From: Blautia sp.
GTDB taxonomy: Bacteria > Bacillota > Clostridia > Lachnospirales > Lachnospiraceae
Assembly (NCBI GenBank): GCA_023667395.1
Contig: JAMPAC010000002.1
Coordinates: 1-64,000, forward strand
Reading direction: 5' to 3'
DNA: 64,000 nt
Below, in pieces: positions 52,975 to 61,143 of the stretch (position 1 is the stretch's first letter; each line of letters begins with the position of its first letter). Under the pieces are notes generated by a model, which was given only the letters and a program-made list of their open reading frames with translations, was not told the origin of the DNA and made no database searches. A program made the translations under genes and the position numbers.

Positions 52975-53020
52975 GCTTTGCGCGCTGCCTTTAGCGGCAA
53001 AAAACATAGAGAGCGTAAGT

Positions 53021-53236
53021 ATGCAGAAAGGGGAAAACACATTGGGTAAAGCAGATCACAGAAAAAAGAATATATGTGTATTCTGTAAGGCATGGCTGGG
53101 AGAACCTGCGGACACCAATTATGCGACGGGGATGTCCAGGTTTTCCAATACAAAAGGGGTGTGCAAGAATGATGGGGAAATGCACTCTCCGGATGAAGTG
53201 TGCAGGGACTTTAAAAAGAATATCCTGTACTTATGA
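53021..53236 (+). CDS. Small Cys-rich protein (type A paralogue)
   Basis: 71 residues. CVFCKAWLG mirrors CAFCKYWYD of the protein at 52517, followed by KGVCKNDGEM and a late VCRDFKK. Four cysteines could bind one zinc. An in-frame TTG at 53042 has AAAGGGG 8 bases upstream and may be the true start. It overlaps the next gene by 4 bases. Confidence 0.55.
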   Translation: MQKGENTLGKADHRKKNICVFCKAWLGEPADTNYATGMSRFSNTKGVCKNDGEMHSPDEVCRDFKKNILYL

Positions 53237-53418
53237 GCCGGGTGGACAATCTTCTGGCGGCATTGATACCGATGTCCGTGGCGGGGATCAGGATGGGCGT
53301 CGATACGTTTGATATCCTGGTGTTTTTCCATCCGGTCATTACAGTGATCGCAGAGTCCGTGCTAAAAGTCCTGTCGGGCAGCGTCATATGGGTGCTGGGC
53401 ATGGTTAGAAATGAATGA
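53233..53418 (+). CDS. Small hydrophobic protein
   Basis: 61 residues with two hydrophobic stretches (LLAALIPMSVAGI and VIAESVLKVLSGSVIWVLGM). It starts in the ATGA overlap with the Cys-rich gene, so translation is coupled. No family recognised. Confidence 0.5.
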   Translation: MSRVDNLLAALIPMSVAGIRMGVDTFDILVFFHPVITVIAESVLKVLSGSVIWVLGMVRNE

Positions 53419-53457
53419 ATACAAAGGAAGGGTGTTTTGCGAGGAAAAGAGGGTTCT

Positions 53458-53985
53458 ATGAATAAAAGAGAGAAAAAGGTAGCTATAATCACAAACTATA
53501 TCGGAAACGTAAGCAATAGCTGGCCTGTATATTCATATGGGAAGATTCCCGAAACGAGGGCAGCAAATGCGTGCAGCACATATGCCGGTGCAGTACATCC
53601 AAAAGATGTGCTTGGGTTGGTTGACATTTCGATATCCGGTAACGGGAAAAAAGGGTTATTGTTTACAGAATATTATGTTTACTACAATAATGGTTTTTTT
53701 GGAAACCAGGGAAAGGTATCTTATAAAGAAGTCAATGAAAGTGGAACGATACCATCTGCCTTATTTGATGCCGCTTATAACAGGCAGGCGTTGATAGAGC
53801 TGGTGAGCGCCCTGGCGTATATTGAGGGCGGTACTGTTCAGGCAACTATCAATAGCCTGGATGAATCCATTGCTGGAGCTACGGACAAAGTACGGTCTGT
53901 ATCCGATACAATAAGCAAGGCAGCCGACTTCGTAAATGCCCTGGCGGATCTGTTTGGCGGCGGAAATGGAACAACGGGGAAATGA
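53458..53985 (+). CDS. Unknown protein
   Basis: 175 residues, not recognised. A basic N-terminus precedes an alpha/beta region (VDISISGNGKKGLLFTEYYV) that resembles PH-like or bPH_2-type beta sheets in spacing. The C-terminus is a helical, Ser/Ala-rich segment (SDTISKAADFVNALADLFGG) and a Gly tail. ATG 53458 is preferred for GAGG upstream. It overlaps the next gene by ATGA. Confidence 0.6.
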   Translation: MNKREKKVAIITNYIGNVSNSWPVYSYGKIPETRAANACSTYAGAVHPKDVLGLVDISISGNGKKGLLFTEYYVYYNNGFFGNQGKVSYKEVNESGTIPSALFDAAYNRQALIELVSALAYIEGGTVQATINSLDESIAGATDKVRSVSDTISKAADFVNALADLFGGGNGTTGK

Positions 53986-54521
53986 ACATGGTAAAAAAAC
54001 GAGCTAACGCGATTAAGGATGTTTTAGACCGGAATGGATGCAATTATGAGATAGAGAAGAAAGCAGGACAGATCACATTTTCCCTGGAAGATAAATATAA
54101 TAAACTGACATCAAGCTGCCCAACTCATTTTATTATAACAGTTAACCGCCGCGGGATTTCCGTATGCGGAGTATTGGCTGCCTATGTTCAAGAAGACTAT
54201 AGGCTGACAGTGTCCCGCTTGCTGATGCTTTTGAACAGGGACTTGCGGGAAGAGACAGAAAGCAGCGATGAGATAATGTTTGATATGGATATCAGGGAAG
54301 GTATCGTCGGGATACGGTGCACACAGGCTTTTGCCCTGTGGAGATGTCCGGATGAGTTGCATGTTGCAGCAATGATCAGTTGGCCAATATATCTTATGGA
54401 TGGCTGCGGCGGAGAGATACTGGCAGTGGCGAATGGGGAGAAATCAGCAGAAGAAGCTTATGAGGACATAGCAAATGCGGATTATAGTTCTGTGAGTGTG
54501 GGATTCCTTAAAGATATATAG
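53982..54521 (+). CDS. Unknown protein, YbjN/chaperone-like fold suspected
   Basis: 179 residues. The order of predicted elements (helix, four strands around FIITVNRRGISVCGVLAAYV, long helix VSRLLMLLNRDLREE, strands IMFDMDIREGIVGIRC) resembles YbjN or type III secretion chaperone-like folds. This is only a topology impression. Start ATG 53982 overlaps the previous stop; ATG 53988 is an alternative. It is probably the last gene of the small-gene operon. Confidence 0.55.
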   Translation: MNMVKKRANAIKDVLDRNGCNYEIEKKAGQITFSLEDKYNKLTSSCPTHFIITVNRRGISVCGVLAAYVQEDYRLTVSRLLMLLNRDLREETESSDEIMFDMDIREGIVGIRCTQAFALWRCPDELHVAAMISWPIYLMDGCGGEILAVANGEKSAEEAYEDIANADYSSVSVGFLKDI

Positions 54522-54669
54522 GTTATTGGCCTGTATCGTTGAGCGCATGTTTATATGAATATTAAGATCGGAAGATAACATATGAGCAGGGTAATACGGT
54601 ATCTATAAAAAATCTGAAGGTGATTCCCTGGGAAATATTGTAATGTCATTATTACTTTTAGGGTATGAA

Positions 54670-54699
54670 AAAGATTGTCTGTGGAGGCAGTCTTTTTTA
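54670..54699 (+). terminator. Terminator of the small-gene operon
   Basis: AAAGATTGTCT and AGGCAGTCTTT arms around GTGG, followed by TTTTT. The 150 bases before it hold no clear gene. Confidence 0.8.
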
Positions 54700-54780
54700 T
54701 TTTCAGGGCAGAAGACCGGAATCTGTAAAACCGTCAAATGACAATCATATATTATCCCCTGTAGCATAACAACCAGATAT

Positions 54781-54802
54781 CCGGTATCCACACTGATACC
54801 GG
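54781..54802. other. Short hairpin before the DUF932 remnant
   Basis: Perfect CCGGTATC/GATACCGG with a 6-base loop, immediately before AAAGGAGGTG. It may modulate translation of the downstream frame or be an operator. Confidence 0.5.
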
Positions 54803-54827
54803 AATCACACAAAGGAGGTGCTTGCAA

Positions 54828-55245
54828 TGGGTACAGTATTCAAAATTTGAAAAGCAGCAGGGACGACAGCAGCCAGGTTCGTCCTCTGGCTGGCAGGAAA
54901 ACTGGAACGTGGTCCGGAAAGAGATCGTGACCCTGGACGGCGACTCCGCAATCCCCGGATTCCGGGCAAATGTGTGTGACATGGACGGGAGCGTCCTTGG
55001 GATTGTGACGGACAGGTACAGGGTGGTGCAGAACGCGGAGGCGTGCTATTTTACGAACGAGCTGCTGGGGGAGGGCGTCCGCTATGAGACGGCTGGGAGC
55101 CTCCAGGGCGGCAGGAGGACCTGGGTCCTGGCGAGACTCCCCATCTGTACATCATCAACGGGGAGGAGGTCACGCCCTACCTTGTGTTCATGAATGCCCC
55201 TGACGGCAGCGGCGCCATATTTTCCGGAGGACATTTGCTATCCGG
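54828..55245 (+). pseudogene. DUF932 (phage/plasmid-like protein) remnant
   Basis: A GGAGGTG-led ATG at 54828 opens a frame that stops after 7 codons. The coding signal continues in the frame 54822-55193: QENWNVVRKEIVTLDGDSAI, VTDRYRVVQNAEACYFTNEL and GGRRTWVLARLP match DUF932/TIGR03299 proteins of plasmids and phages. A one-base loss near 55140 moves the rest (HLYIINGEEVTPYLVFMNAP) to another frame. At least two frameshifts plus a 3' truncation are present. Confidence 0.7.
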
Positions 55246-55425
55246 ATGTACGAGAAAGGCGAGTGGACGAAAGAAATAGCTGCCTATATCGGAGATCTGG
55301 AATCTGCTACCGAGAAATATTATATTGCTGTGAGGAAGAAGCGTGTTGTGGAAAGTAAAGTACAACAGATTGTGGAACTGCCAGAGATTTTCCAGATGGA
55401 AGGGGAGTCAGTACGACGTCCCTGA
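55246..55425 (+). other. Short orphan reading frame
   Basis: 59 codons (MYEKGEWTKEIAAYIGDLES...), plausible coding composition but no RBS. The segment near 55365-55400 recurs in the reduced copy at about 57465. Probably a fragment of a larger gene joined to the DUF932 remnant by deletion. Confidence 0.3.
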
Positions 55426-55484
55426 TCTGTAGTAGGGCTGTTTATCAAAAATTTGGATATACAGGTGGCAAAAAAGAATCAAAA

Positions 55485-55866
55485 ATGGTATACTTAAAGA
55501 TACAGTGGCATTCAGCCTTTGTGTCTGCTATGGGGCTGGATTTTGAACCCGACAGAACTGGCTTGATTTTTGAGAAGGAATATAATTTGAACACCAGGCT
55601 CTTGGATATTGATACCTTTTACAAGACGCTGGCATATGCCTGTCTTTATAAAGCTTATGGAAAAACAGTGGATGCCATAAAAGCGGACGATATTACATTA
55701 TCCATTGTGAGGGAGACGAAACCGACAGGACTTAAAGATGCGCATTGCGGAAGCTGTGTCTGCATTGAGGGAATTTGGCCATAAGGATGAAGAAATCAGG
55801 CCGGCGATTATTAAGAGATATAATTTATCTATGGAAGAAGCAGAAAGCTATTTGCAGGAGGCATAG
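55485..55866 (+). pseudogene. Rpn/PD-(D/E)XK nuclease-transposase family remnant
   Basis: The first frame (to 55784) carries the middle of a family common in Lachnospiraceae: EYNLNTRLLDIDTFYKTLAY, KTVDAIKADDITLSIVRETK. From about 55742 another frame gives its C-terminal end: SALREFGHKDEEIRPAIIKR, NLSMEEAESYLQEA. The section between is missing, so an internal deletion with frameshift joined the two ends. Family assignment is from memory of such proteins and is moderate. Confidence 0.6.
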
Positions 55867-55971
55867 TATTTTCGATACAAAATATAAATTTAAAGGTAAT
55901 TAATAGGCCGCCAGAGCAAGGATGGCGTCAGAAAACCGAAAATCTAACATTTATAAGGAGAAAGTGATGCT

Positions 55972-56262
55972 ATGGTAGTAACTGAATCTGTAACAATACA
56001 GGTGCCGATCGGAATGTCAAAATATTTGAAATCTGTGAACTCAGAAACGGAACTTGCCAGAAATGCGCTTTTGTTGTATCCATATATATTAAATCAGACC
56101 ATATCGCATGGCGGTGCGGCAGAGATTTTAGGAATTAGAAAATCAGAATTAATTGATATTTATGACAAGCTGGGATTTTCGTATTTAGATAGGACGATTG
56201 ATGAACTTGATTCGGAGTTGGAGACTTTCAGACGGCTGAAAAAAGAGGAGGAGGCGGAATGA
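55972..56262 (+). CDS. UPF0175 family putative antitoxin
   Basis: 96 residues, UPF0175-like: LARNALLLYPYILNQTISHG, AAEILGIRKSELIDIYDKLG. The C-terminal part is an HTH-like helix pair. UPF0175 genes normally precede a DUF3368 PIN-like gene, as here with a 4-base overlap, and the pair is thought to act as toxin-antitoxin. RBS AAGGAG. A truncated duplicate occurs at 57734. Confidence 0.8.
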   Translation: MVVTESVTIQVPIGMSKYLKSVNSETELARNALLLYPYILNQTISHGGAAEILGIRKSELIDIYDKLGFSYLDRTIDELDSELETFRRLKKEEEAE

Positions 56263-56752
56263 TTGTTGTATCGGATACAACGCCTCTGATTTCGTTGTTG
56301 AAAATAGACCGTATTGATTTGCTTGAAAAATTATTTGGACAGGTTCTGATACCGCAGGCGGTATTTGATGAATTGACTGTAGATGAACGTTTTAAACTCG
56401 AAGCTGATCAGATCAGGCAAAGGCAGTTTATCATAATCAAGGCTATAAAAAATCCTCAATTTGCCAATATACTGAAAAGAGCAACCGGGTTGATCAGGGT
56501 GAAAGTGAAGCCATAATATTGACAGATGAACTGGATGCTGATGTACTGCTGATGGATGAAGCAAAAGGAAGATTAATATCTTTTCAGATGGGATTTAAGA
56601 TTATGGGAACAATCGGTGTACTTATGGCGGCTTATGAAGAAAAGGAGTTGACCGCAGACGAAGTAAGGACATGTGTCAGGGGACTTCAAAATGCCGGAAG
56701 GCATATTAGCCAGAGACATTACAAGATGCTGCTTGATAAACTGAGTGACTGA
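56259..56752 (+). pseudogene. DUF3368 PIN-like toxin, frameshifted
   Basis: The N-terminal half (56259-56516: VVSDTTPLISLLKIDRIDLL with the first catalytic Asp, VLIPQAVFDELT) and the C-terminal half (56519-56752: LTDELDADVLLMDEAKGRL, GTIGVLMAAYEEKEL) form one DUF3368 protein. Near 56486 one base is missing: ACCGGGTTGATCAG should read with an extra G to continue as LDQGESEAIILTDE. The Asp/Glu set of a PIN nuclease would otherwise be complete. Confidence 0.75.
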
Positions 56753-56781
56753 TCCTGTTCTGTTTTTGATTCCCGCGAGTA

Positions 56782-57039
56782 ATGCATAAAGTAATCGTTA
56801 ATTCTACTCAGAGCATTGTGCTCCGTGAAATTAGATGTTCGGCAGAAATAAGTATGGATTATGGTTTTGGCGGCGCAGTAACAGGGTTTGCTGCGAACAT
56901 GGACTTGGTGCAGCATTATTGCAGGACGTTTCATGCAGAGCATATTGGGATGTTGCATAAGTATCAGATTTTCATTGATGAGGAGCCCGCGCAGGAGCCG
57001 GTGGTGTATGATTATGAATGGACAGATGAAGAAATATAA
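56782..57039 (+). CDS. Unknown small protein
   Basis: 85 residues, not recognised. It has a beta-rich start (KVIVNSTQSIVLREIRCSAE) and an acidic end (EPVVYDYEWTDEEI). There is no good RBS. It overlaps the following frame by 26 bases. It may be a fragment. Confidence 0.35.
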   Translation: MHKVIVNSTQSIVLREIRCSAEISMDYGFGGAVTGFAANMDLVQHYCRTFHAEHIGMLHKYQIFIDEEPAQEPVVYDYEWTDEEI

Positions 57040-57199
57040 AGAAAGCCTTGACAGAACGCCCGGTCCCATCATGCCAAGCCAGCTTCCAAAGGTAAAGTTG
57101 GATATGCGAGGATTGGTAAAATATGCAAAAGACAGAGGCATTGCGCCGATTGATTTGACGCAGGAGGAAAAAGAGCGATTTATGATGCCTGTGGTTTAG
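57014..57199 (+). CDS. Unknown small protein
   Basis: 61 residues. PGPIMPSQLPKVKLDMRGLV, then KYAKDRGIAPIDLTQEEKER, looks like short clostridial proteins with a conserved KLDM.GL.KYA motif. No clear RBS, overlaps the frame ending at 57039. ATG 57026 is an alternative start. Confidence 0.45.
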   Translation: MNGQMKKYKESLDRTPGPIMPSQLPKVKLDMRGLVKYAKDRGIAPIDLTQEEKERFMMPVV

Positions 57200-57309
57200 A
57201 AGATAAGATTCAAACAGACTATGGAGGAGCCAAAGAATCGCTAGGTCAATTTCCCTGATCTTCATCCTGTAACCCTTGATTTTACTAAGGAAATCACCCT
57301 TGAAATGAT

Positions 57310-57397
57310 GGACTCTGACTCCGTCATTTCAAGGTTCGAATCCTTGTAGCGCTGCGAAACAGCGGTTGCGCTGTGTAGGAGACCCCGGTGGAGAGAT
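57310..57397. repeat. Right copy of the 88-bp direct repeat with tRNA-Gln 3' half
   Basis: Identical to 51037-51124. It contains the anticodon loop, T arm and acceptor 3' strand of tRNA-Gln (57310-57354) but no 5' half, so it is not a functional tRNA. The upstream neighbour sequence is unrelated to a tRNA. Confidence 0.85.
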
Positions 57398-57933
57398 CAC
57401 CGGGGCCGATTTTTGCCGTAAAATTGCGGAATTTTCCCGTCAAGTACTCTTTGAGATCATCAGGTTATAGAACTGCCAGCGATTTTTCAAACGGAAGAAG
57501 CGTCAGATCGCCAGTGAAATAGGAAAGCTATTTAAAGGAAATGATATCGCGGAATACAAGTTGGCAGAAGATTATCTTGATATTGATACTTTTTACAAGA
57601 CGCTGGCATGTGCCTGTCTTTATAAAGCTTATGGGAAAACAGTGGATGCCATAGAAGTAATTAATAGGTCGCCGGAGCAAGGATGGTGTCAGAAAATTGA
57701 AAATCTAATATTTGTAGGGAGAGCGTAATGCTATGGTAGTAACTGAATCTGTAACAATACAGGTGTCGCTCGGAATGTCAAAATATTTGAAGTCTGTGAA
57801 TGCAGAAACAGAACTTGCCAGAAATGCGCTTTTGTTGTATTGGGTACAACACCTCTGATTTCGCTGCTGAAAATAGACCGTATTGATTTGCTTGAAAAAT
57901 GATTTGGGCAGGTTCTGATACCGCAGGCGGTAT
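57398..57933 (+). pseudogene. Deleted second copy of the tRNA-Gln island
   Basis: Segments similar to the first copy follow in the same order: 57426-57463 matches about 51495-51532, about 57465-57510 resembles 55366-55412, 57579-57653 matches 55606-55680. Then 57656-57840 matches 55894-56080 (start of the UPF0175 gene) and 57841-57933 matches 56270-56362 (start of DUF3368). All intervening sequence is deleted, and no gene remains intact. Confidence 0.75.
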
Positions 57934-58192
57934 AGGAGAAAAACGCAATTATGAGGATGGTTATTGATACAAAAACATGCTGTGATTTTGATTAGCAATG
58001 AGGAGTTTCACTATGTAGAGTTGCGACATAAGTTTGGATTTATGGATAAGATGCGGGACATTGTCCATCCGGATACATGGAGATGGATTTTATCTGCGGA
58101 TGAAAGTTGAATTACTGCTTGTAACATTCTATGAATTGTGGTAAAGTGATGAAAGCAAATCATAGTATCAAAAAAAGGAAGGAGTGTATGTA

Positions 58193-59059
58193 GTGTTAGA
58201 AGCAACCTTTAGTCCGCTGGTTCCAACAGCTGAAAGCGAAGAATTTTACAAAAATTTTTATTACCAATACAGCCTGATACAGGTTAACGATATAATTATC
58301 AGATATACACTCGAATGTTTGTCGGAGAATCAAAAGACCAGATTGATTGATCTTCTTGACAATTTCAATGAAGACCAAAAAGATGCGGTAACATTTGTTT
58401 TAGCGGCTGGAATTATGAACCCAGCTGTAATGAGGCGCAGGAAAGAAAACCGAGGCATCTCCACAGAGTTATTCAGCAGTTTGAAATCAAAGGAAATAGA
58501 TGCTTTAGATTGGTATGAAAAGGCAATCGAGTTTCTGATGATATATGCAGCGTGTGAACAGGCCATGAAAGAATATCTTGTACCCAGAGGAAATTCCTCC
58601 GATTCAATAAAAGAAGTTAACATCGTAACAAAACTTTTTAAACAATTGCAAGATGATGGTTTACGGGAAAAGTTTATATCGGAATTATCAGAAAGTTCGT
58701 CAGAAATCCTTAAGTCGCAGAATGTGTTAGGGTCAGCCTGGCAATATTATACCCATATCAGGAATACATTAACCCACGCGGGAGGACGAACGACTGATAG
58801 GGCAAGAAAGATTATGGAGGATTCCATAGCAAAGAATAAAAAGGAATTTGCAGATATTAGCGCTGCCATGTTTCTTGAACTTGATGTGCCGGATGAGGAC
58901 AATTTTTTCCAGAACCCTTTAGGAGATGATATTGTGGAACTTTCTGACAGGCATATGAATTTTTTCCGTAACATGGCAGTTTTAATTGTAGAAAGCCTAG
59001 AGCGGACGCTTCATCCCAGTGAATATAAGATTGAAGATTTTGATCCATATAAACTGTAA
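58193..59059 (+). CDS. HEPN-motif protein of unknown function
   Basis: 288 residues, almost all helical. Near residue 190 is HIRNTLTHAGG, containing Arg-Asn-x3-His, the catalytic signature of HEPN RNases found in many toxins and defence proteins. A preceding helix (LMIYAACEQAMKEYLVPRG) is typical of HEPN four-helix bundles. The gene stands alone, with no antitoxin partner beside it, next to the tRNA-Gln island. The GTG at 58193 is chosen because GGAAGGAG is 8 bases upstream. AT-rich relative to flanks. Confidence 0.65.
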   Translation: MLEATFSPLVPTAESEEFYKNFYYQYSLIQVNDIIIRYTLECLSENQKTRLIDLLDNFNEDQKDAVTFVLAAGIMNPAVMRRRKENRGISTELFSSLKSKEIDALDWYEKAIEFLMIYAACEQAMKEYLVPRGNSSDSIKEVNIVTKLFKQLQDDGLREKFISELSESSSEILKSQNVLGSAWQYYTHIRNTLTHAGGRTTDRARKIMEDSIAKNKKEFADISAAMFLELDVPDEDNFFQNPLGDDIVELSDRHMNFFRNMAVLIVESLERTLHPSEYKIEDFDPYKL

Positions 59060-59095
59060 GGTTTTCATATGAATGGGTTGTAAAAATTTCTACTG

Positions 59096-59131
59096 AAAAA
59101 TCGCTGCGGTCATAAGACCGCAGCGATTTTT
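59096..59131. terminator. Strong terminator after the HEPN gene
   Basis: AAAAATCGCTGCGGT and ACCGCAGCGATTTTT, a perfect 15-bp stem with a 6-base loop, usable in both directions. Confidence 0.92.
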
Positions 59132-59197
59132 GGGTTTGCACGCCATGAGCACCCCTGTTATAGCGGGTTCTTCGTAAAAAATTGTGTAAGGTTATTG

Positions 59198-59226
59198 TTG
59201 TAACAATACAGAAAGTGCGCTATACT
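59198..59226 (+). promoter_or_regulatory. Putative promoter upstream of the CPBP gene
   Basis: TTGTAA (59198-59203), inside the dyad ATTGTTGTAACAAT, 17-base spacer, TATACT (59221-59226). The 185 bases to the gene contain only short broken frames. Confidence 0.5.
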
Positions 59227-59410
59227 ATCAATATGGCGAAGCGGTATCATTTTTATGGAACGAGATGGAAAAATTGAAGATTTTTTACCTTAAGGAAATA
59301 TTGCAAATCTGGCTAAAGAATATGGTTTTTCTCGGTTTTGATAAGGATTGTCTGCCTGTGCCAAGAGAAAGCAGTGAATTGTAACAAATACACAAAGGAG
59401 AACACACTTC

Positions 59411-60412
59411 ATGGAAGAACCATTAAAAACAACAAGACGCCACTTCTCCCGGCTGGGCGGGATGTTCGTCCTGGGGACGGTCATCATTTATGCGATGCAG
59501 CTTATTTCTACCATCCTGGTAAGGATATACCGTCCGGAATGGCTGCAGGATGGGAATATCAACCTCACGCTGTCCATGGTGCCCATGTACCTGGTCGGAA
59601 TGCCGGCCCTGATCGCATTGGTGAAAAGGGTTCCGGCGGAGACGGTGGAAAAGAAAAGGATGAGATGGTGGCAGTTCCTGGCGGCGGCGATCATGTGCTT
59701 CGGGCTGATGTACGCATCCAATCTGGTAGGGACGATCATTTCCACCATCATCGGCGTGCTTAAGGGAAGCATGGTGCAGAATGCCCTCCTGGACATCGTC
59801 AGTTCCATCAGCCTGTTTTTTATGATCCTGTACATGGTGATCTGTGCGCCGTTCATGGAGGAATATGTGTTCCGTAAGCTGATCGTGGAGCGGACGGTAA
59901 AGTACGGACAGGGCGTGGCGGTAGTGGTATCAGGGCTGATGTTCGGGCTGTTCCACGGCAACCTGAACCAGTTTGCCTATGCCTTTACACTGGGATGTTT
60001 CCTGGCGTTCCTCTATGTAAAGACGGGAAAATTGAAGATCACCATCGCCATACATATGCTGATCAATTTTATGGGCAGTGTGGTCAGCCTGAAGATCACG
60101 GAGCTACTGGATCTGGACAGGTATATGGAGATCGTGGCGGACGGAATGGATATGAACGCCTTAATGGCATACATGTCTGAAAACGCGGTGGGTTGGATTC
60201 TGTACATGCTGCTGGCGCTCTTTGTCCTTGCATCCATGTTGACTGCGCTGATCATGTTCATTGTGTGTATTGCCACGAAAAAATTCAGGTTTGAACCAGG
60301 GCGGGTGGTCATCCCCAAAGGGAAGCGCTTCCGCACGGTGATCCTGAATGTGGGAATGCTCATATACTGCATTTTCTGGATCGTGATGATCGTGTTCCAA
60401 TTGTTTCAGTAA
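59411..60412 (+). CDS. CPBP family intramembrane glutamic endopeptidase
   Basis: 333 residues with about 8 membrane helices. The Abi/CPBP motifs are EEYVFRKLI (EExxxR), FGLFHGNLNQ (FxxxH) and HMLINFMG (HxxxN). These form the Rce1-like catalytic site. Roles of bacterial members include CAAX-like processing, bacteriocin self-immunity and anti-sigma factor cleavage; none can be chosen here. AAAGGAG precedes the ATG, and the thioesterase gene follows after 14 bases. Confidence 0.88.
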   Translation: MEEPLKTTRRHFSRLGGMFVLGTVIIYAMQLISTILVRIYRPEWLQDGNINLTLSMVPMYLVGMPALIALVKRVPAETVEKKRMRWWQFLAAAIMCFGLMYASNLVGTIISTIIGVLKGSMVQNALLDIVSSISLFFMILYMVICAPFMEEYVFRKLIVERTVKYGQGVAVVVSGLMFGLFHGNLNQFAYAFTLGCFLAFLYVKTGKLKITIAIHMLINFMGSVVSLKITELLDLDRYMEIVADGMDMNALMAYMSENAVGWILYMLLALFVLASMLTALIMFIVCIATKKFRFEPGRVVIPKGKRFRTVILNVGMLIYCIFWIVMIVFQLFQ

Positions 60413-60426
60413 AAGGAGTTTGCGTT

Positions 60427-61143
60427 ATGTATACATTTGACAGCAGGATAAGGTACAGCGAGACGGACAGCGAGGGAAAGCTTACCATGGCTTCCCTGCT
60501 CAATTATTTCCAGGACTGTTCCACATTCCATTCCGAGGACATAGGTCTGGGGGTAGGTTATCTGAAAGAGATGCATCAGGTGTGGGTGCTCTCTTCCTGG
60601 CAGATCGTGGTGGAACGTTACCCGGAATTGTGCGAGCGTGTTATCATCGGTACGCAGCCCTATGATATGAAGGGGTTCCTGGGGTACAGGAATTTCACCA
60701 TGATGACGGAGGGCGGGGAGTATCTGGCCAAAGCAAACTCCATCTGGAGCCTGTTGGATCTGGATAAGGGGAAGCCCGCAATGGTAAGTGAGGAGATGAC
60801 ACGGAAATATGGAATAAGTGAAAAGCTGGATATGGAGTATGCGCCCAGGAAGATCGCCGTGCCCGGGGACGGCGTATCCGGCGAGGCCATTGTGGTGAAA
60901 CAGCATCATCTGGACACCAATCATCATGTGAACAACGGGCAGTTCGTGGATATGGCCATGGATTTCCTGCCAGAGGATTTTGTGATCGGGCAGCTGCGCG
61001 CGGAATACAAGAAGCAGGCGTTCCTGGATGATAGATTGCTGCCCTATGTGGCAGCCAGTGAGGATAAAGTTGTGGTGTCCCTGACGGACGAAAAAGGAGC
61101 GCCGTATGTAGTGGTAGAGTTTTCAGGAAAGGATAAAGTATGA
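60427..61143 (+). CDS. Acyl-ACP thioesterase
   Basis: 238 residues, double hot-dog fold of the bacterial FatA/FatB-like family. YTFDSRIRYSETDSEGKLTM, LLNYFQDCSTFHSEDIGLGV, and the active-site strand with TNHHVNNGQFVDMAMDF containing the conserved Asn and His. It releases free fatty acid from acyl-ACP. It ends in an ATGA overlap with cvfB. Confidence 0.9.
   Translation: MYTFDSRIRYSETDSEGKLTMASLLNYFQDCSTFHSEDIGLGVGYLKEMHQVWVLSSWQIVVERYPELCERVIIGTQPYDMKGFLGYRNFTMMTEGGEYLAKANSIWSLLDLDKGKPAMVSEEMTRKYGISEKLDMEYAPRKIAVPGDGVSGEAIVVKQHHLDTNHHVNNGQFVDMAMDFLPEDFVIGQLRAEYKKQAFLDDRLLPYVAASEDKVVVSLTDEKGAPYVVVEFSGKDKV

Noticed and set aside
57310-57354. Second tRNA-Gln gene
   Set aside because: Only the 3' half is present; no acceptor 5' strand, D arm or promoter precedes it.
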